Shown here: positions 1 to 11,615 of the stretch, one piece after another
Layout of the letters: each line of letters begins with the position of its first letter
How positions within the stretch are numbered: the first letter of the stretch is position 1
Assembly (NCBI GenBank): GCA_051453625.1
Contig: JBOZIK010000001.1
Location: 95,551,709 to 95,586,637, forward strand
Direction: 5' to 3'
Source: Welwitschia mirabilis
Lineage: Eukaryota > Gnetophyta > Gnetopsida > Welwitschiales
DNA length: 34,929 nucleotides
Notes under the pieces: model-generated
What the model was told of the DNA's origin: nothing
Databases searched by the model: none
Seen by the model: the letters and a program-made list of their open reading frames with translations, nothing else
Made by a program: the position numbers and the translations under genes

Positions 1-281
1 TTCTTTTCAATCGTGAATCATTGCTCAGGGAAGAGCTTCTGTGTAATTGAAGCCCTTTGCTAAAGGGTGGTGGTGCAACTGTACTGTTGGTTAAAGGAAC
101 CAAGAGGTTGAAGAGCTTTTGTTGCCTCTTGTGAGTGGAGTAGGCTTGGAGAGACGAACCACTATAAATTAGTATAGTGCATTTGTTGTTTATATTTTAT
201 ATTGTCTAGTTCAAATTGTTTGTTGAAAGAATTTTTGGAACCCTATTCGCCCCCCCTCTAGGGTATTCGGTGATCCTAGCA
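1..281 (+). mobile_element. 3' end of a copia-type LTR (fragment)
   Basis: The first 281 bases resemble the distal half of the LTRs found later in the window. Shared blocks are a GGAACCAAGAGG-type motif near 97, a GAGTGGAGTAGG motif near 135, a CCACTATAAAT segment near 161, and the terminal CCCCCTCTAGGGT...GATCCTAGCA. Complete LTRs here end in ATCCTAACA, so the final bases are one change away. No primer-binding site follows at 282, so this is a 3' LTR end, a solo LTR or a truncated copy. Its start lies outside the window. Confidence 0.7.
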
Positions 282-1207
282 AAAACTCCATACTTAAGAG
301 TACTTACGGACTCATGGAGAGTGTTACCACAATGATTTTGAGTACCTATAATACATCATTAGTGCAAGGTTCAATATAGCACTGTTAAACAAGAAGTCAT
401 CAATGGCAGACATACAGAAAGTCCAACGATCTCCCTCTTTGTCATTGATAATCCCCCTCTTTGCTATTGATAACAATATCATTTTATTAAATAACATGAT
501 ATCAATGGCAAAACATAAAACTTCAACAATGTCCTGTTTCATCATTAAAAGCAGCCACTTGAGAAACAAACTTGACAAGTTTAGAAGGAGAAAAATCTAA
601 AATTGATATCCTTAATAGCAGTATGAAAGATAAGTACCCTAAATTAACTAAGAAACCTAGTATTAGAAGTTGGAGAAACTGCAAGAAATTATAATTGCAA
701 GTGCAATATTTATGCAAGCTACTAATGTCTGACATAAAAGCTTCAGCTGCTGTACAATCTTTAAAGGAAAGAATCTTTATCAAAGAGCATCACAAGATTT
801 TGCTAATAATCCTTGATAGCTAAGAGATTACAATAACAATCTTCTCATGTTTGGTTTGAGTTAGAATCGCTCAGGAATTGTGATTAGGAAAAAAAGAAAA
901 AAGAATTTAAATGACAACAGAATCTCAATTCTAGTGGCATGGTGATTCTTTGAACAAGAGTCACAATTTCAATTAGAACTACAAGGCATGTGATTCTCTG
1001 TGATGCCTAGGGTCACAGAATACACAATACTTAAACAGTGATAAAGAATAGCTTTTCTTCCCCTTGCAGCAAATTTTCGCAATTCTAAAGCTCAATTTGG
1101 AGAAGAAGGTTTGGACTGTTAAAGGCTCTAAGTCACATGAGAGGTGGTAGGAGAACTGATTTGCTTGATACAACAGTGTGCCTTGAGTACACTAGGTATC
1201 AGAAATT
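282..1207. other. No gene recognised
   Basis: AT-rich sequence with only short, composition-driven open frames on either strand. I see no domain motif, RNA gene or clear repeat unit here. Confidence 0.5.
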
Positions 1208-1580
1208 TGAGAGCAGGTATAAATGATTACCAGAGTTTTAACACTAGAAGAGTACAACAGCTTGAAGAGGAGAAGAAGAAAGAGCCTTTTAAAAACATTC
1301 TTCGTAGGTAGCTGTTGGCGAGCAGAGAGTTCTCTTCAATCCTTTAGCCAAAATGGCTCCTTGAGAGATGAGATTGCTGAGCTGAAGATTACTTGAGAGC
1401 AGATATAGAAGATTATTAGAGTTTAACACAACAAAAATACAACAGCCTGAAGAGGAGAAGAAGAAAGAGCCTTTTAAAAACATTCCTCCTAGGTAGCTAT
1501 TTGAGAACTGAGAGTTCTCTTCAATCCTTTAGCCAAAATGGCTCCTTCAGAGATGGCTTCGCTAAACTGAAGATTACAAT
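1208..1580. repeat. Tandem duplication, unit about 185 bp
   Basis: Two adjacent copies are offset by 185 bp. The segment beginning GAAGAGGAGAAGAAGAAAGA occurs at 1264 and again at 1449. Both copies continue through CCTTTTAAAAACATTC and then TCTTCAATCCTTTAGCCAAA. A GAGAGCAG segment that precedes the unit at 1208 is repeated near 1394. The copies differ by substitutions and small indels, so the duplication is not recent. No coding function is seen. Confidence 0.85.
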
Positions 1581-1950
1581 TAACTATAAGAGAATCTGAT
1601 TGAAATGGGCAGAACAATTAATGGACTTCCTACCTAACTGAGAGACTTTACCAACAACCAAACACTCAGACATCCCACTAAAAAAGGTTGGATGTCACAG
1701 TTTTAAGTTAGTTTGCTTGAACACTATCACACTTGGATCTCCACACACCTAGAACCTAATGTCCTAGCTTGTTTGTAGTAGAAACAAACAACAGAAATTT
1801 CACAAACTTCTCAATGATCTAACGATGACAACTGTAAGATCAAAATTTCATGCTTCCTGGTTTATGTAGTGTTGTAAGCTATGCTCCAGCAATTATAAGC
1901 TCTTTCCCAATCCTTTAAATCCAACTAGACCTCAAAAACACCCCTACTTC

Positions 1951-3372
1951 ATCCAAATCCCTTACCATGCTTGAATTCTCTCAATATGCACATGTCAAGA
2001 AGAAGAAAGCAAAAAGAAGAAGAAGAGAGAGAAAAAAGACAAAGCAATAATAGAGGCCTTATAATAGCCCTAACGTCTGACACATGACCCAAAAAGGGAC
2101 TGATCACAACTTGCCACTTGTTAGGATAAGTAGAACCCTAACAGCGCCCTTCAACTACTAGAGGAACCCTAATTTTGAAGGGAAGGACCATTTGGCAAAA
2201 TCAAAGACAGGCACAGGAAACTCCAAGGTGCAAACTAGAGCATCAGTTTTAGCCCAGTCTCAGAGCATCGCCATTGCCAGATGCTACCTGAACACTTTCG
2301 TTGTAGTGATTCTTCACTGGATCTTGCGACATCTAGCTTATCCAAGGTCCTCGGTCCTATTCTGCTAGAATCAACAACTATTTCTTCCAAAACCCTTAAC
2401 CCTTCTCATTACAACAATTTTCGATCTCAAAAGCCTTAGATCCGTTACCTAGCCAACATTTCTCCATTCTTTTGGGCATGATTAAGGCTGTGTAACTNNN
2501 NNNNNNNAAAGCACTATTGGGTTTGCTACCTTAAGTCTTCTCATCGTTCTAAGTGTCGTTTTCTATAAGTTTTAGCATTTCAGTATGTTTTCATTTATCA
2601 CCAGATACTTTGTGTTCTTTTGAACATTTTTCTTATTCATTTTTACTGTTTCTCACTATTTCAAATCCCTCACCATGCTTGAATTCTCTCAATATGCACA
2701 TGTTAAGAAGAAGAAACCAAAAAGAAGAAGAAAAAAGAGAAAAAAGACAGAGCAATAATAGAGACCTCATAATAGCCCTAACCTCTGAAACATGACCTAA
2801 AAAGGGACTAATCGCAACTTGCCACTTGTTAGGGTAAGTAGAACCCTAACAGTGCCCTTTAAATCCTAGAGGAACCCTAATTTTGAAGGGAAGGACTATT
2901 TGGCAAAATCAAAGACAAGCATAGGAACCTCCATGGTGCAAACTAGAGCACCGGTTTTAGCCAATTCTCAAAGCATCGCCATTGCCAGATGCTACCCATG
3001 CACTTTCCTTGTAGTGATTCTTTGCCAGATCCTGCAACATCTAGGTTATGCAAGGTCCTCCGTCCTATTCAGCCAGAATCGACAACCGCTTCTTCCAAAA
3101 CCCTTCACCCTACTCATTACGACAATTTTCCATCTCAAAAGCCTTAGATTTGTTACCTAGCCAACATTTTCTCCATTCTTTGGGCATGCTTAAGGCTGTG
3201 TAATTGAAGTTGGCAATGAAAAGCACTATGGGTTTTGCTACCTTAAGGCTTCTCATTATTCTAAGTGTAGTTTTCTATATGTTTTAGTACTTCAATATGT
3301 TTTCATTTATCACTAGATACTTTGTTTTCTTTTGAACACTTTTCTTGTTCATTTTTACTGTTTCTCACTATT
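1951..3372. repeat. Tandem duplication, unit about 708 bp
   Basis: Copy 1 (about 1951-2660) and copy 2 (about 2661-3372) are aligned by TTGAATTCTCTCAATATGCA at 1971 and 2679. The similarity runs through a purine-rich AAGAAGAAG tract, CAACTTGCCACTTGTTAG, GAGCATCGCCATTGCCAG in copy 1, and a final TTTTTACTGTTTCTCACTAT. A 10-N gap at 2498-2507 sits in copy 1. Divergence between copies is visible but modest. The unit contains no long open frame, and no transposon termini were recognised. Confidence 0.9.
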
Positions 3373-3754
3373 GTTATCCTCTTGCAACTTAGTTGAAGGA
3401 TTCCTATAGCCCTCTTAACTGGCAAAACCAACAAAAACCAAGCTTTATCCCCTTATACTCTTGCATCCTTGTTAAAATGATCCTAGGTAGGTTTAATTTT
3501 GTGAGGCCGAGTTTTTCTCCCCTCATAGATTTGGTGCTAAAAGGAGGGACTTCATTTGTCAGCAACCATGGCTTTTTGCTAAATGCTACATAGCCATTTC
3601 GTTGTCATTTCGCCATCATTCCATTGTTATTTGCATTTCTACAATGAAAAAAAATACATAGAAATGCTTTCTACTATCTTACCTATCCTATTCGTTTCAC
3701 TTTACTGCTATTTTTCAGGCTTGAAACTTCTAGAATTAGCTCCTTGGCTTGATA
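3373..3754. other. No gene recognised
   Basis: Unassigned sequence following the 708-bp duplication. The open frames are short and show no known motif. Confidence 0.4.
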
Positions 3755-4050
3755 TCTCCTACTTCTTCCTAGGGCGAAATATCTTGGGCATCACATCTCT
3801 TCTCTTTGGGCATCATATCTCTGTAGACTTGAATTTCTACAGACTTGAATTCTCTCAAGCCCAAATTTTGTTGAACCTGAATTACCTTTGGCCCTGTATT
3901 CTCACAGACCTAAGTTCTCTCAGACCTAAATTCTGTTTGACTTGAATTCTCTTTGGGCCTGGGTTTGGATTCCCTTCACTCTTCTTTGGACTTGATATCT
4001 TTTCAGGCTTGAATTCCTTAAGGCCGTTCTAGGCTTGATATCTCTTGTTG
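3755..4050. repeat. Degenerate short repeats of a CTTGAATTCTCT-like motif
   Basis: The words GACTTGAATTTCT, GACTTGAATTCTCTC, GACCTAAGTTCTCTC, GACCTAAATTCTGTT, GACTTGAATTCTCTTTGGG and GGCTTGAATTCC follow each other at intervals of roughly 15-35 bp, with CTTGATATCTC variants on both sides. This is an irregular, decayed minisatellite-like array. It carries a chance open frame but no sign of coding. Confidence 0.6.
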
Positions 4051-5243
4051 GAAGACCAATCCAAATCAAAATCCATTGTCACATTAATCCCATCTACCAT
4101 GGCTGCCTAACTTGTATTAACCCTAATGTAACCAATTGTATTGTTTCCCCTATTAATGCCAAAGAATAGCTACATTTGTGTGCAATTTCGTATAGGGATC
4201 AATTAAGTAACATAACACATGAACAAATGGCATACTACGAAATGGAAAACGGTCTTAATCCATATGATCCTAATGACCTAAACAGCAACTACCGACCTAT
4301 GGCTAGTTCGCCTAATCTGGCAATTGAAAGCTCGCTAGAACTAGGATGATAGACTTGCTCTATATGAAATTAATGAAGGATTGATACAACCTATAATGAA
4401 GATGTCGAAAATCTATGCGATGATAATGGATCTCATCAATCCAAACATGGAACCTTGGCAAAGTTTATATGATGATCTAGCACATGCTTTAAGCCATAAA
4501 TCCGCATGAAATACTATCTAGGCTCCCACCAAAAACTCTCACTTCCCTCCCACGCATGCAAGGTAAATGCCTCCTCGATGGCGCAAAGACCTCAAGACAA
4601 GGCTCTAGCTTAAACACAAGTCAAAACCCTTTACGAATCTATCAATGTAAAAAAACCAATAACACATTAGGGCCCCTTGCCCCTAATACACCCTTTTTGA
4701 GGGAGGAACCTTCACCTAGAGACATTAACCCCAAACCAAACCACTAAGTAGAAGATCATGACAACACTGAGGAGCATTACATTAGGATTACCACGCAACG
4801 AAATGATAGACTTTACCACAATGCCAACCTTAATATTAAAGAGGTCTTACCCCCTTAGGACAACCAAGGAGCTCAAGACTAGGGGATAACACAATCCAAT
4901 GTACCTCTTCAACCACAACGACCTGCCCACCTCAATTTCAGGGGCTGCAACAGTATCCACGAAAGCCAAAGACAACCTAGGACACCTTTTTGCCCCCTTC
5001 ACCATCCTATAGCTCAGATAGTAGTCAAGGTTATCAATGTAGGCATCAATCTAGGTATCACTAAAGACATCATTGGAACCATCACGAAAAGCTGTCAACC
5101 TTATCATCCAAGCAACATCACATATAACATGGCTACTCATAAACCTATGGCAATAACCCAAATGGTTCAACCTCAAATAAACCCTAATCTTCTAAGTGTC
5201 ATACAACAATTACCACAAGCGGTCCAAGCACTCTGCTTGTGGT
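4051..5243 (+). other. Decayed, possibly retroelement-derived sequence
   Basis: No intact gene. Several short plus-strand frames read like a decayed low-complexity polyprotein, for example an acidic segment near 4440-4500 and a proline- and asparagine-rich segment near 4650-4740, with stops between. The style resembles an eroded retrotransposon gag, but I can find no zinc knuckle, protease or RT motif. Assignment stays open. Confidence 0.25.
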
Positions 5244-5512
5244 AAGGGTAACTATTTGCATTAATGATGATGACTTCACCATTAACAGAGTTTTTGATTT
5301 GCTTGTGTGGCGCAAACCTGACCACACCATTGAACTCAAAAGACTTTAGTCATCCTGACCACACCATTGAACTCAAGACTAGGGTAACTATTTGCATTAA
5401 TGATGATGACTTCACCATTAACAGAGGTTTTGATTTGCTTGTGTAGCGCAAACCTGACCACACCATTGAACTCAAAAGACTTTAGTCATCCTACCTTTCC
5501 CCTACTTGATGC
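5244..5512. repeat. Tandem duplication, unit 136 bp
   Basis: The segment ACTATTTGCATTAATGATGA occurs at 5251 and 5387. Both copies continue through CTTCACCATTAACAGAG, GATTTGCTTGTGT and CACCATTGAACTCAAAAGAC. The copies are nearly identical, so this is a relatively young duplication inside older sequence. The ACCACACCATTGAACTCAA piece is also present a third time at the junction near 5357-5375. Confidence 0.9.
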
Positions 5513-6779
5513 TTTAAAGCCTAAACCCATGGATTTACATCTATCTAATGTATCGAACATAACAAAACCTATTGATGATCCAAATAACCATATCATAGCA
5601 GATTCTTTAGTTCCTATGCTTTCAATCCCATTAGGGTTCAACAAATACAAACCACTATATGATGATGTAGGCCAAAGCAACATTGGCACTTTGGCAACAT
5701 CATCTTCACATTAGCTTAGTGATCCCCTAATTGCTCTTGCAGCTAATGAAGTTATTTGGTAAATAGATTTTGTTGTTTTCTTTGTTAAAACAAAACTATG
5801 CCTCGTAGGCTAGACAATCCATACAAAAGAATCATTTATACACACAAAAACAAGTCATATTGGAAGGCCATTACACCCCTAAACCATCTTTCCCAGAAGG
5901 ACCTCCCTTGTCAGGATCACAAGAGTGGCTAACCTTCTCTCTTGAAGGTCCTTGTGTGTCCTTCATCCCACTAGGGTGAGCCTTAGCCATGGTGTGACTC
6001 CCTCCTAGGGCCACATGCAAGATTGGCCCTAGTAAGCCATCATACCTTTTTGTGCAACATATCTCTCATTCCCATAAATGATGGCTATGCAGTAGCTTCC
6101 ACCTTTAGCTTCATACTTGTTCCTCAGTCCTTCTTTCTTGACGAAAGCTACCATATTTGTTAAGTCTTGATCTCTTTCCTCTATGGTCTTGAGGTACTCT
6201 TGCATTTAGGCCTTATAATAGAACTTCCTCTGGGTCATCTCATTATAACTTCTTACCATTGAATTACAATGAAAGATCTCTCTGTCAATATCCTTATGCA
6301 AGCTCTCAATTATCAAATCCTATCTAAATTATAGCTTGTCAATTTGACAACTTGCTCCATTAAGCACATAGCCTTCTCAGGATCTATTGCCTCAGGAAGG
6401 TATTGTTGTTTACTTACCAATTAATGCTTCAGATAAGTGACGATCCTCCACTGCTTCCTGACACTTCCTTCCAATTCTTGACATTTATTCTTTGAATCTA
6501 TTAGCCATGAGGTTACTTGTGCAAGAGTGTCTTCTAACTTTGTATTTCTGTCCTCTCTACAATTTCCTTGACCTTCACTTCTTTTCCAAAACTACCCCTA
6601 GCAATGGGATTAAAAATGGGGGCTAAGCTCCATAGGAATGACATACTCCTACCATCTTAAAGTGTCCACTGCACAAATTAAGATAAGGTCACATAACCAC
6701 TACATTCTTGAAATTTGATTATCAATCACAAGTCATATACATTAGGTACTCACCTACTAGAGGACCTACCACATCTAAT
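5513..6779 (-). other. Unassigned flank with weak antisense coding-like stretch
   Basis: No gene is recognised on the plus strand. On the minus strand, about 6230 down to 5900, a frame with few stops gives a charged, glutamate- and lysine-rich reading. This could be an eroded retroelement or host protein fragment, but no motif identifies it. The interval is the left flank of the 6780-16133 LTR element. Confidence 0.25.
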
Positions 6780-7894
6780 TACTGGAGCAAACGAATAAGG
6801 AGTTTCAATGATAAACAAGATGAAGTATCTAACCAGCTCAAGAAGACCAGAGTTGAAGTGAAGATCTTTGCCATCCCTCACGATCTACTAGTCAAAAGAA
6901 TCCAAGCTTCATCAAGTCAAAAGATAGGTCCATATCATGAGGACTTCCTACTTTTTCTATGTGACATTCAAATTATTATCAGCCATACAAATACGCTAAA
7001 AGTGACCTGGGACATCCTAGATTTTTGGTGGGATATCTAGGCTGTGTAGGAAGAAAATGAAGATAGGGTTGGGACATCTAGATTTCTAAGTGGGATGTCC
7101 CAAATCGTCTGTGAGATTGTTGAAAAGCAATTGGGATGGTCGGGATTTATGGTAGGACATCTAGGACATGGAGCAAAGTGAACATGGGGCAGAAATCAAA
7201 GTCAAATAAAAAAGAAATCAAGATAAAACTATTCCTGTTGATTAGTAGACATACATTGGCATCACGGAGGTCAAGAATAACTGCCTTCCACCTCTGTCTT
7301 CAACACCTATATTCATGCCCTCAAATAAAATGTTGTGATTTCAACTGTTGTGTTACAGAACTACACTGTGAAATCTATCTGTGTCCAAAAGGCTTCTTCT
7401 TCTACTTCCTACATTCTCTACTGTCTTTGCTCCTATAGTGTATCATCTCTTTAAGATGCTGTTGTACTACATGCTAGTGTACTATACAAAAAAAGGCACA
7501 CTCTTCATTAGTCTTTCATTGACAAAAATCTAGCTCTAGTGTTGGAGTTGTTTGTTGTGGTAGGAAACCCTTGGTGGAAAAGGATGACTAAAACCTACTT
7601 AGAGGATTGAGTAAGGTGTGGTGCTTTGGTTGAGAAAACCCTTGGTGAGAAGGGTTGAGCAAAGTTGTAAGTGTGGCTCTTGTGCTAAGGGAACCAGGAG
7701 GTCGAAGACTGTGACTGCCCCTTGAGAGTGGAGTAGGCTGGATTGCTGAACCAATATGGAAATCTATGGTGCATATTTTCTTTTGTTTCTTCTTCTTGAT
7801 TTGGTTTTTAGTTTCTACTTAAATTCTTTTAAGATATATTGATTGTTTTTGAAGAAAAGCCTATTCACCACCTAGGATGCTTTCAATCCTAACA
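6780..7894 (+). repeat. 5' LTR, family 1
   Basis: Pairs with 15029-16133. Shared segments include GTTTCAATGA.AAACAAGATG at the start, CAAAGTCAAATAA near 7197, and TGAGAGTGGAGTAGGCT near 7723. The first bases (TACTGGAGC) correspond to TGTTGTAGC in the 3' copy, so the terminal TG is mutated. It ends ATCCTAACA immediately before the primer-binding site. The U3 part carries several GGGA/TCCC-type words (6999-7170). Confidence 0.85.
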
Positions 7895-7896
7895 AT

Positions 7897-7908
7897 TGGT
7901 ATCAGAGC
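7897..7908 (+). promoter_or_regulatory. Primer-binding site (initiator tRNA-Met type)
   Basis: TGGTATCAGAGC lies two bases after the LTR end. This is the standard plant copia primer-binding site complementary to the 3' end of initiator tRNA-Met, where minus-strand DNA synthesis is primed. It fixes both the LTR boundary and the plus orientation of this half-element. Confidence 0.95.
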
Positions 7909-7919
7909 CTAGTTGCTCT

Positions 7920-9540
7920 AGATTGTTGTATTTTTTCTGTGACTACAAGTTCATCTAGATGGCATTCATAAGTTATGCAGATGGGTAGTCTATCTCAAGA
8001 CCTCCTTGATTCTTCGGATCAAACTACCCATACTGGAAAACCAAGAAGGCTATATTCCTGCAATCAGTGGATTGTGACATTTGGGATATGGTGCAATTTG
8101 GGTATGTTCCACCTACTAAGGAGGTTAAATGACAAGCTGATGTTCAAACATAGAAGTGAATGAGATCCCAATAACAAAAAGCTTACTCAATTAAACGCCA
8201 AGGGCATGAATGCCCTAATTTGTCCACTTTCGCGAGAAGAATATAATAGAGTGGTCCAATGCTTAACTGCTCAATAGATTTGGGAGACACTAAAGGTAGC
8301 TCATGAAGGAACGAATGTTGTGAAGAATGCAAAGCTGCAGATGTTGACAACAAATTTTGAGAACATCAAGATGGAGGATCAAAATCCATAGGTAAGTATA
8401 GAAGTAAGGTTAATGACATTGTTACGACATGTGGGGACTTGAAGAAGTAGTCCCTAAAAACAAAGTGGTTCAGAAATTACTCAGAAGTCTCACCAAGAAG
8501 TTCCAACCCAAGATCACTGCTATCGAAGAGAGCAAAGATATCAAGAGAATAAAAGTGGAAGAGTTGAAGGGTTCCCTTACAACGTATGAAACCACTGTTC
8601 AACCTAAGGAAAAAGCTCCAAAAAAGAAAAATGTTAGTCTAAAGGCTTGTGTTGAAGAAGAGGGAGATAGCACATCTAGTGAAGACCTTGAATATGATGA
8701 TCTAAACATTTTGACCCAGAACTTCAGAAGATTTCTCTGTAAGAAGGTCAGGATTCTTCCAATCTAAGACAATGTTATGAATGTGAAAGTTTTGGCCATG
8801 TTGCATTCAAATGTGCTAACAAAAAGAAAGAGAAGATACCCAAAGGCGAAAGGAAGAAAGCTCTGAAAGCTACATGTGATGATAATGAAACAGAGGATGA
8901 CAAATTATCTCAATCAAGCGATAATGGGGAGTCTCTCAGCTTGGATTGATATCCACTATGGATAAGGTATGTGATCCTTTAAATTTTGGTCTTGTGGCAT
9001 TTAAGGATGAAGTAGATGCTATTAGTGTGAAAACTATAACAAATTTGAGGATACTAAAATAGTTTAGGATTGTGAGAAGTTACATGAAGTTAATATAGAC
9101 CTAGGAAAGAAAAATATTTCTTAAAGAGACCAGTAGTCAATCTAGAATCTAAATTGAAAGAAGCTAATGTCAAAATTGAGACTCTTTCCAAAGAATTGGA
9201 TGGTGCAAAGATAACAACTGAGCAGCTAGCCAATGGAAGAGAGAATCTCAACAAATTGTTGGGACTAGGTAAGAGACGCTTTGACAAATTAGATATTGAA
9301 AGCTCTTTTGATATGTCTTCTACCCTTAGCTTTTGAGGCCAAGTACTAGATATCATTCTTTTCGTAAGGTTGCCCTTAAATGTTTTTATTGTCAACAGGA
9401 TGAACACATAGAATTTTCATGTCCATATAAGAAAGCTATCTATTTTGGATATAACCACAATTTTAGGTTTAAAAACAAAGCTCAAGCTGACCAACACAAA
9501 CATCATAGAAGGAAGAGCAATTAGCAATGGCTTAGAAAGA
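7920..9540 (+). pseudogene. Copia gag (UBN2-type) with zinc knuckle, broken
   Basis: A gag-like protein, the RNA-packaging capsid protein of a copia element, is spread over several frames. In order: an N-terminal YPYWK-containing segment near 8020; a UBN2-like block (AHEGTNVVKNAKLQ at about 8300, then EVVPKN and LLRSLTKKFQPK near 8440-8500); a CX2CX4HX4C zinc knuckle at 8772-8813 reading CYECESFGHVAFKC; a lysine/glutamate-rich coiled-coil stretch around 9150-9290; and a cysteine-bearing tail near 9375-9430. Stops and frameshifts interrupt it (for example TAG near 8280 and a frame change near 8760). All zinc ligands are intact although the reading frame is not. No protease, integrase or RT follows in this orientation before the next LTR. 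Confidence 0.8.
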
Positions 9541-10051
9541 ACTATTTGATTCAAAATGACAAAAAGTTACACTATCAAGAATATAAGATTAGATCTTTAT
9601 GGCACAATGACAAGAGCACTAAGCGAGGATAAATTAGTGTATCTGAGAAGAAATCCACATATTTAGGCTTGTTCCATAAGGCATGATTTTAACTCTTGAA
9701 AATTTAGAAGTGATCCTACATTTGTTTTCTATCTATTTGAAGAATTATGCTTGTATTTGTTTACAACTATGTTTACAATCTATTTGATTTGATGTGTGCA
9801 ACATATTAGTAGAATGTCTATTGTACCTTAATATTATGATTGCAGATTGGTTGTTTCTATATGATGTCATAAAGAATGTCACAAGATGAGTTTACACAAT
9901 TAGGTTTGGCCAAAACTAATGCTTGTGCTTTGAACACATTGAACGCTCTTAGAAAGCATAAATTCAGGGGAAGTAAAGCAACTGGCAATCGACTCCTAAT
10001 CCCTCCTTGCTTAAGCAACTAAGAAGTTCTCATCGTTGAAAAGGGGAAGAT
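9541..10051 (+). other. Non-coding 3' internal region and polypurine tract
   Basis: This stretch is homologous to 27560-27897 in the second element. Shared words are ACAATCTATTTGATTTGATG, GATTGGTTGTTTCTATATG and AATGTCACAAGATGAGTTT. It ends in AAAAGGGGAAGAT, a polypurine tract directly before the LTR at 10052, where plus-strand synthesis would be primed. It has no open frame of note. The gag-to-LTR distance of about 500 bp leaves no room for pol. Confidence 0.75.
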
Positions 10052-10628
10052 TGTTGGGAAAATAGAAGAGTTTCAATAATTTCACTGAGCAATTGAACTA
10101 CAGAACAACCAAGGCTGACAAGTGAAAATCTAATAAAAGTACTGGCATGTCCCCTGTGAAACCGAAATGACCCCCTTTGAAACCGAGATGTTCCCCCTCC
10201 TTTGTAGTTTTAAAGTACTGGGATATTCCCCCATGAAACTGGGACGTCCTCCATGAAATCGAGACATTTCTCCTCCCTTGCAGTCCCAAAATACTGGAAT
10301 GTGCCCCTATAAAATGAGGATGTTCCCCTCCCTTGCAGTCTCAGAGTACTAGGACGTTCCCCCTATAAAACCGGGACATCCCCCTTGTGAAACTGGGATG
10401 TTCCCCCCTGTAGTTTTGACAGAATAGTGATGATAAAAATTAAAAACCCAGATGTCTTGCCAGAAGATGGGATATCCGCCGAGGCAAATGTTAGAGCGGA
10501 ATGTGAACCAAAATGATTATTGGATTGCACACTTCAAGGCGATAATAGCCAAGGGACCTTCAAGGCATGCAAACTAAGTTTCAGAGCACTTCAAATAAGA
10601 ATCTAACAGTTAGTTTTTCAAGGAACTC

Positions 10629-10635
10629 TATAAAA
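10629..10635 (+). promoter_or_regulatory. LTR TATA box
   Basis: TATAAAA in the context AACTCTATAAAAGGTG. The same position reads TATAAAA at 24632-24638 in the second element's 5' LTR and TATAGAA at 28428-28434 in its 3' LTR, so it is a conserved promoter element that has decayed in one copy. Confidence 0.65.
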
Positions 10636-10846
10636 GGTGTTGTGTCATTGTCAAAAGAGAGAACTATAACATACTATTCTGAACTAATCTCTGTTGTATC
10701 ATTCTCTACTTGCACTACACTAAGATATCTACCTATTCTAGAGATATTGAATCAATAGCTAATGTACTGCGCATGAAAGGCATACAAACCATTAGGCCTT
10801 TTACTTGATTGATATCTTGTGAGTGCTCATTGGATTGAGCAAGCCG

Positions 10847-10945
10847 ACCCTTGTGAGAAGGGTGTTGTAAAGTGACCCTTGGTGAAGGGTGTTGTAATTG
10901 ACCCTTCGTGAATGGTGTTTTAAGTTGCCCTTGCAGAACAGTGTT
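10847..10945 (+). repeat. Tandem CCCTT/AAGGG hairpin units in the LTR
   Basis: Three to four units of about 25-30 bp read CCCTTGTGAGAAGGGTGTTG, CCCTTGGTGAAGGGTGTTG, CCCTTCGTGAATGGTGTTT and CCCTTGCAGAACAGTGTTCT. The intact units pair CCCTT with AAGGG around a 4-6 nt loop. Homologous arrays lie at about 24850-24955 and 28640-28715, with a single unit at about 51-67. The location downstream of the TATA box would place them in transcribed R or U5. Confidence 0.65.
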
Positions 10946-11214
10946 CTAAGGGAACCAGGAGGTTGAGAGCACACTATTGCCCCCTGTGAGTGGAGTAGGT
11001 AGGATTGCCAAACCATTATAAATCTCTGGTGCACACTTTTTATTTGTTTGTTTCTTTCGCTTGCTTTTATTAACTTTGATTCATGTTCTTAAGCAACATT
11101 TAGATTTAGTTACTCATGTTAAAAGGTTATTCCACTTTGATCTGATTAGAAAATATTTTTACTTAACACTCTACTCATCCCCCTCTAGGCTGTCATACGA
11201 TCCTAACATGAACT

Positions 11215-11576
11215 TTGACAACCTGCAACAATCCTTTCTCAACAACTTTTAGACAAGATCTCCCACTTATTTTGCTTAAAGCCAAACTATCCAAGCAAAT
11301 ATCTCAGCCCTATCATTTCCTTAGCTACCTTTGTGAGATCAATGTATTTAGCCTCTATAGTAGACATCCTGTGAAGAAATGATAACTAGCTCACTACACT
11401 ACCATCAAGGTTATAGACACAACCACTGTGGATCTCTGAATATCTCTAAAACCTACAAAGTTGGCATTTACAAAACCAATAGCATAAAGTTTGTCACCTG
11501 TAGGATGCAATGTATCATAGGTATTGAATCATCAATTTCACTGCTTCCAAATGCTTAAGACAAGCATTACTTACAC

Positions 11577-11615
<39 letters not shown>

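Larger units (their letters stand above)
10052..11208 (+). repeat. LTR, family 2 (3' LTR of a gag-bearing element)
   Basis: Begins TGTTGGGAAAATAGAAGAG after the polypurine tract and ends GATCCTAACA, so it has TG...CA ends. It is clearly homologous to the LTRs at 24186 and 27898 and more distantly to family 1. U3 holds an array of GGGA/TCCC-type words (10138-10415), a TATA box (10629-10635), and a downstream run of CCCTT...AAGGG hairpins (10847-10945). It is followed directly by the antisense pol remnant. Confidence 0.85.
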
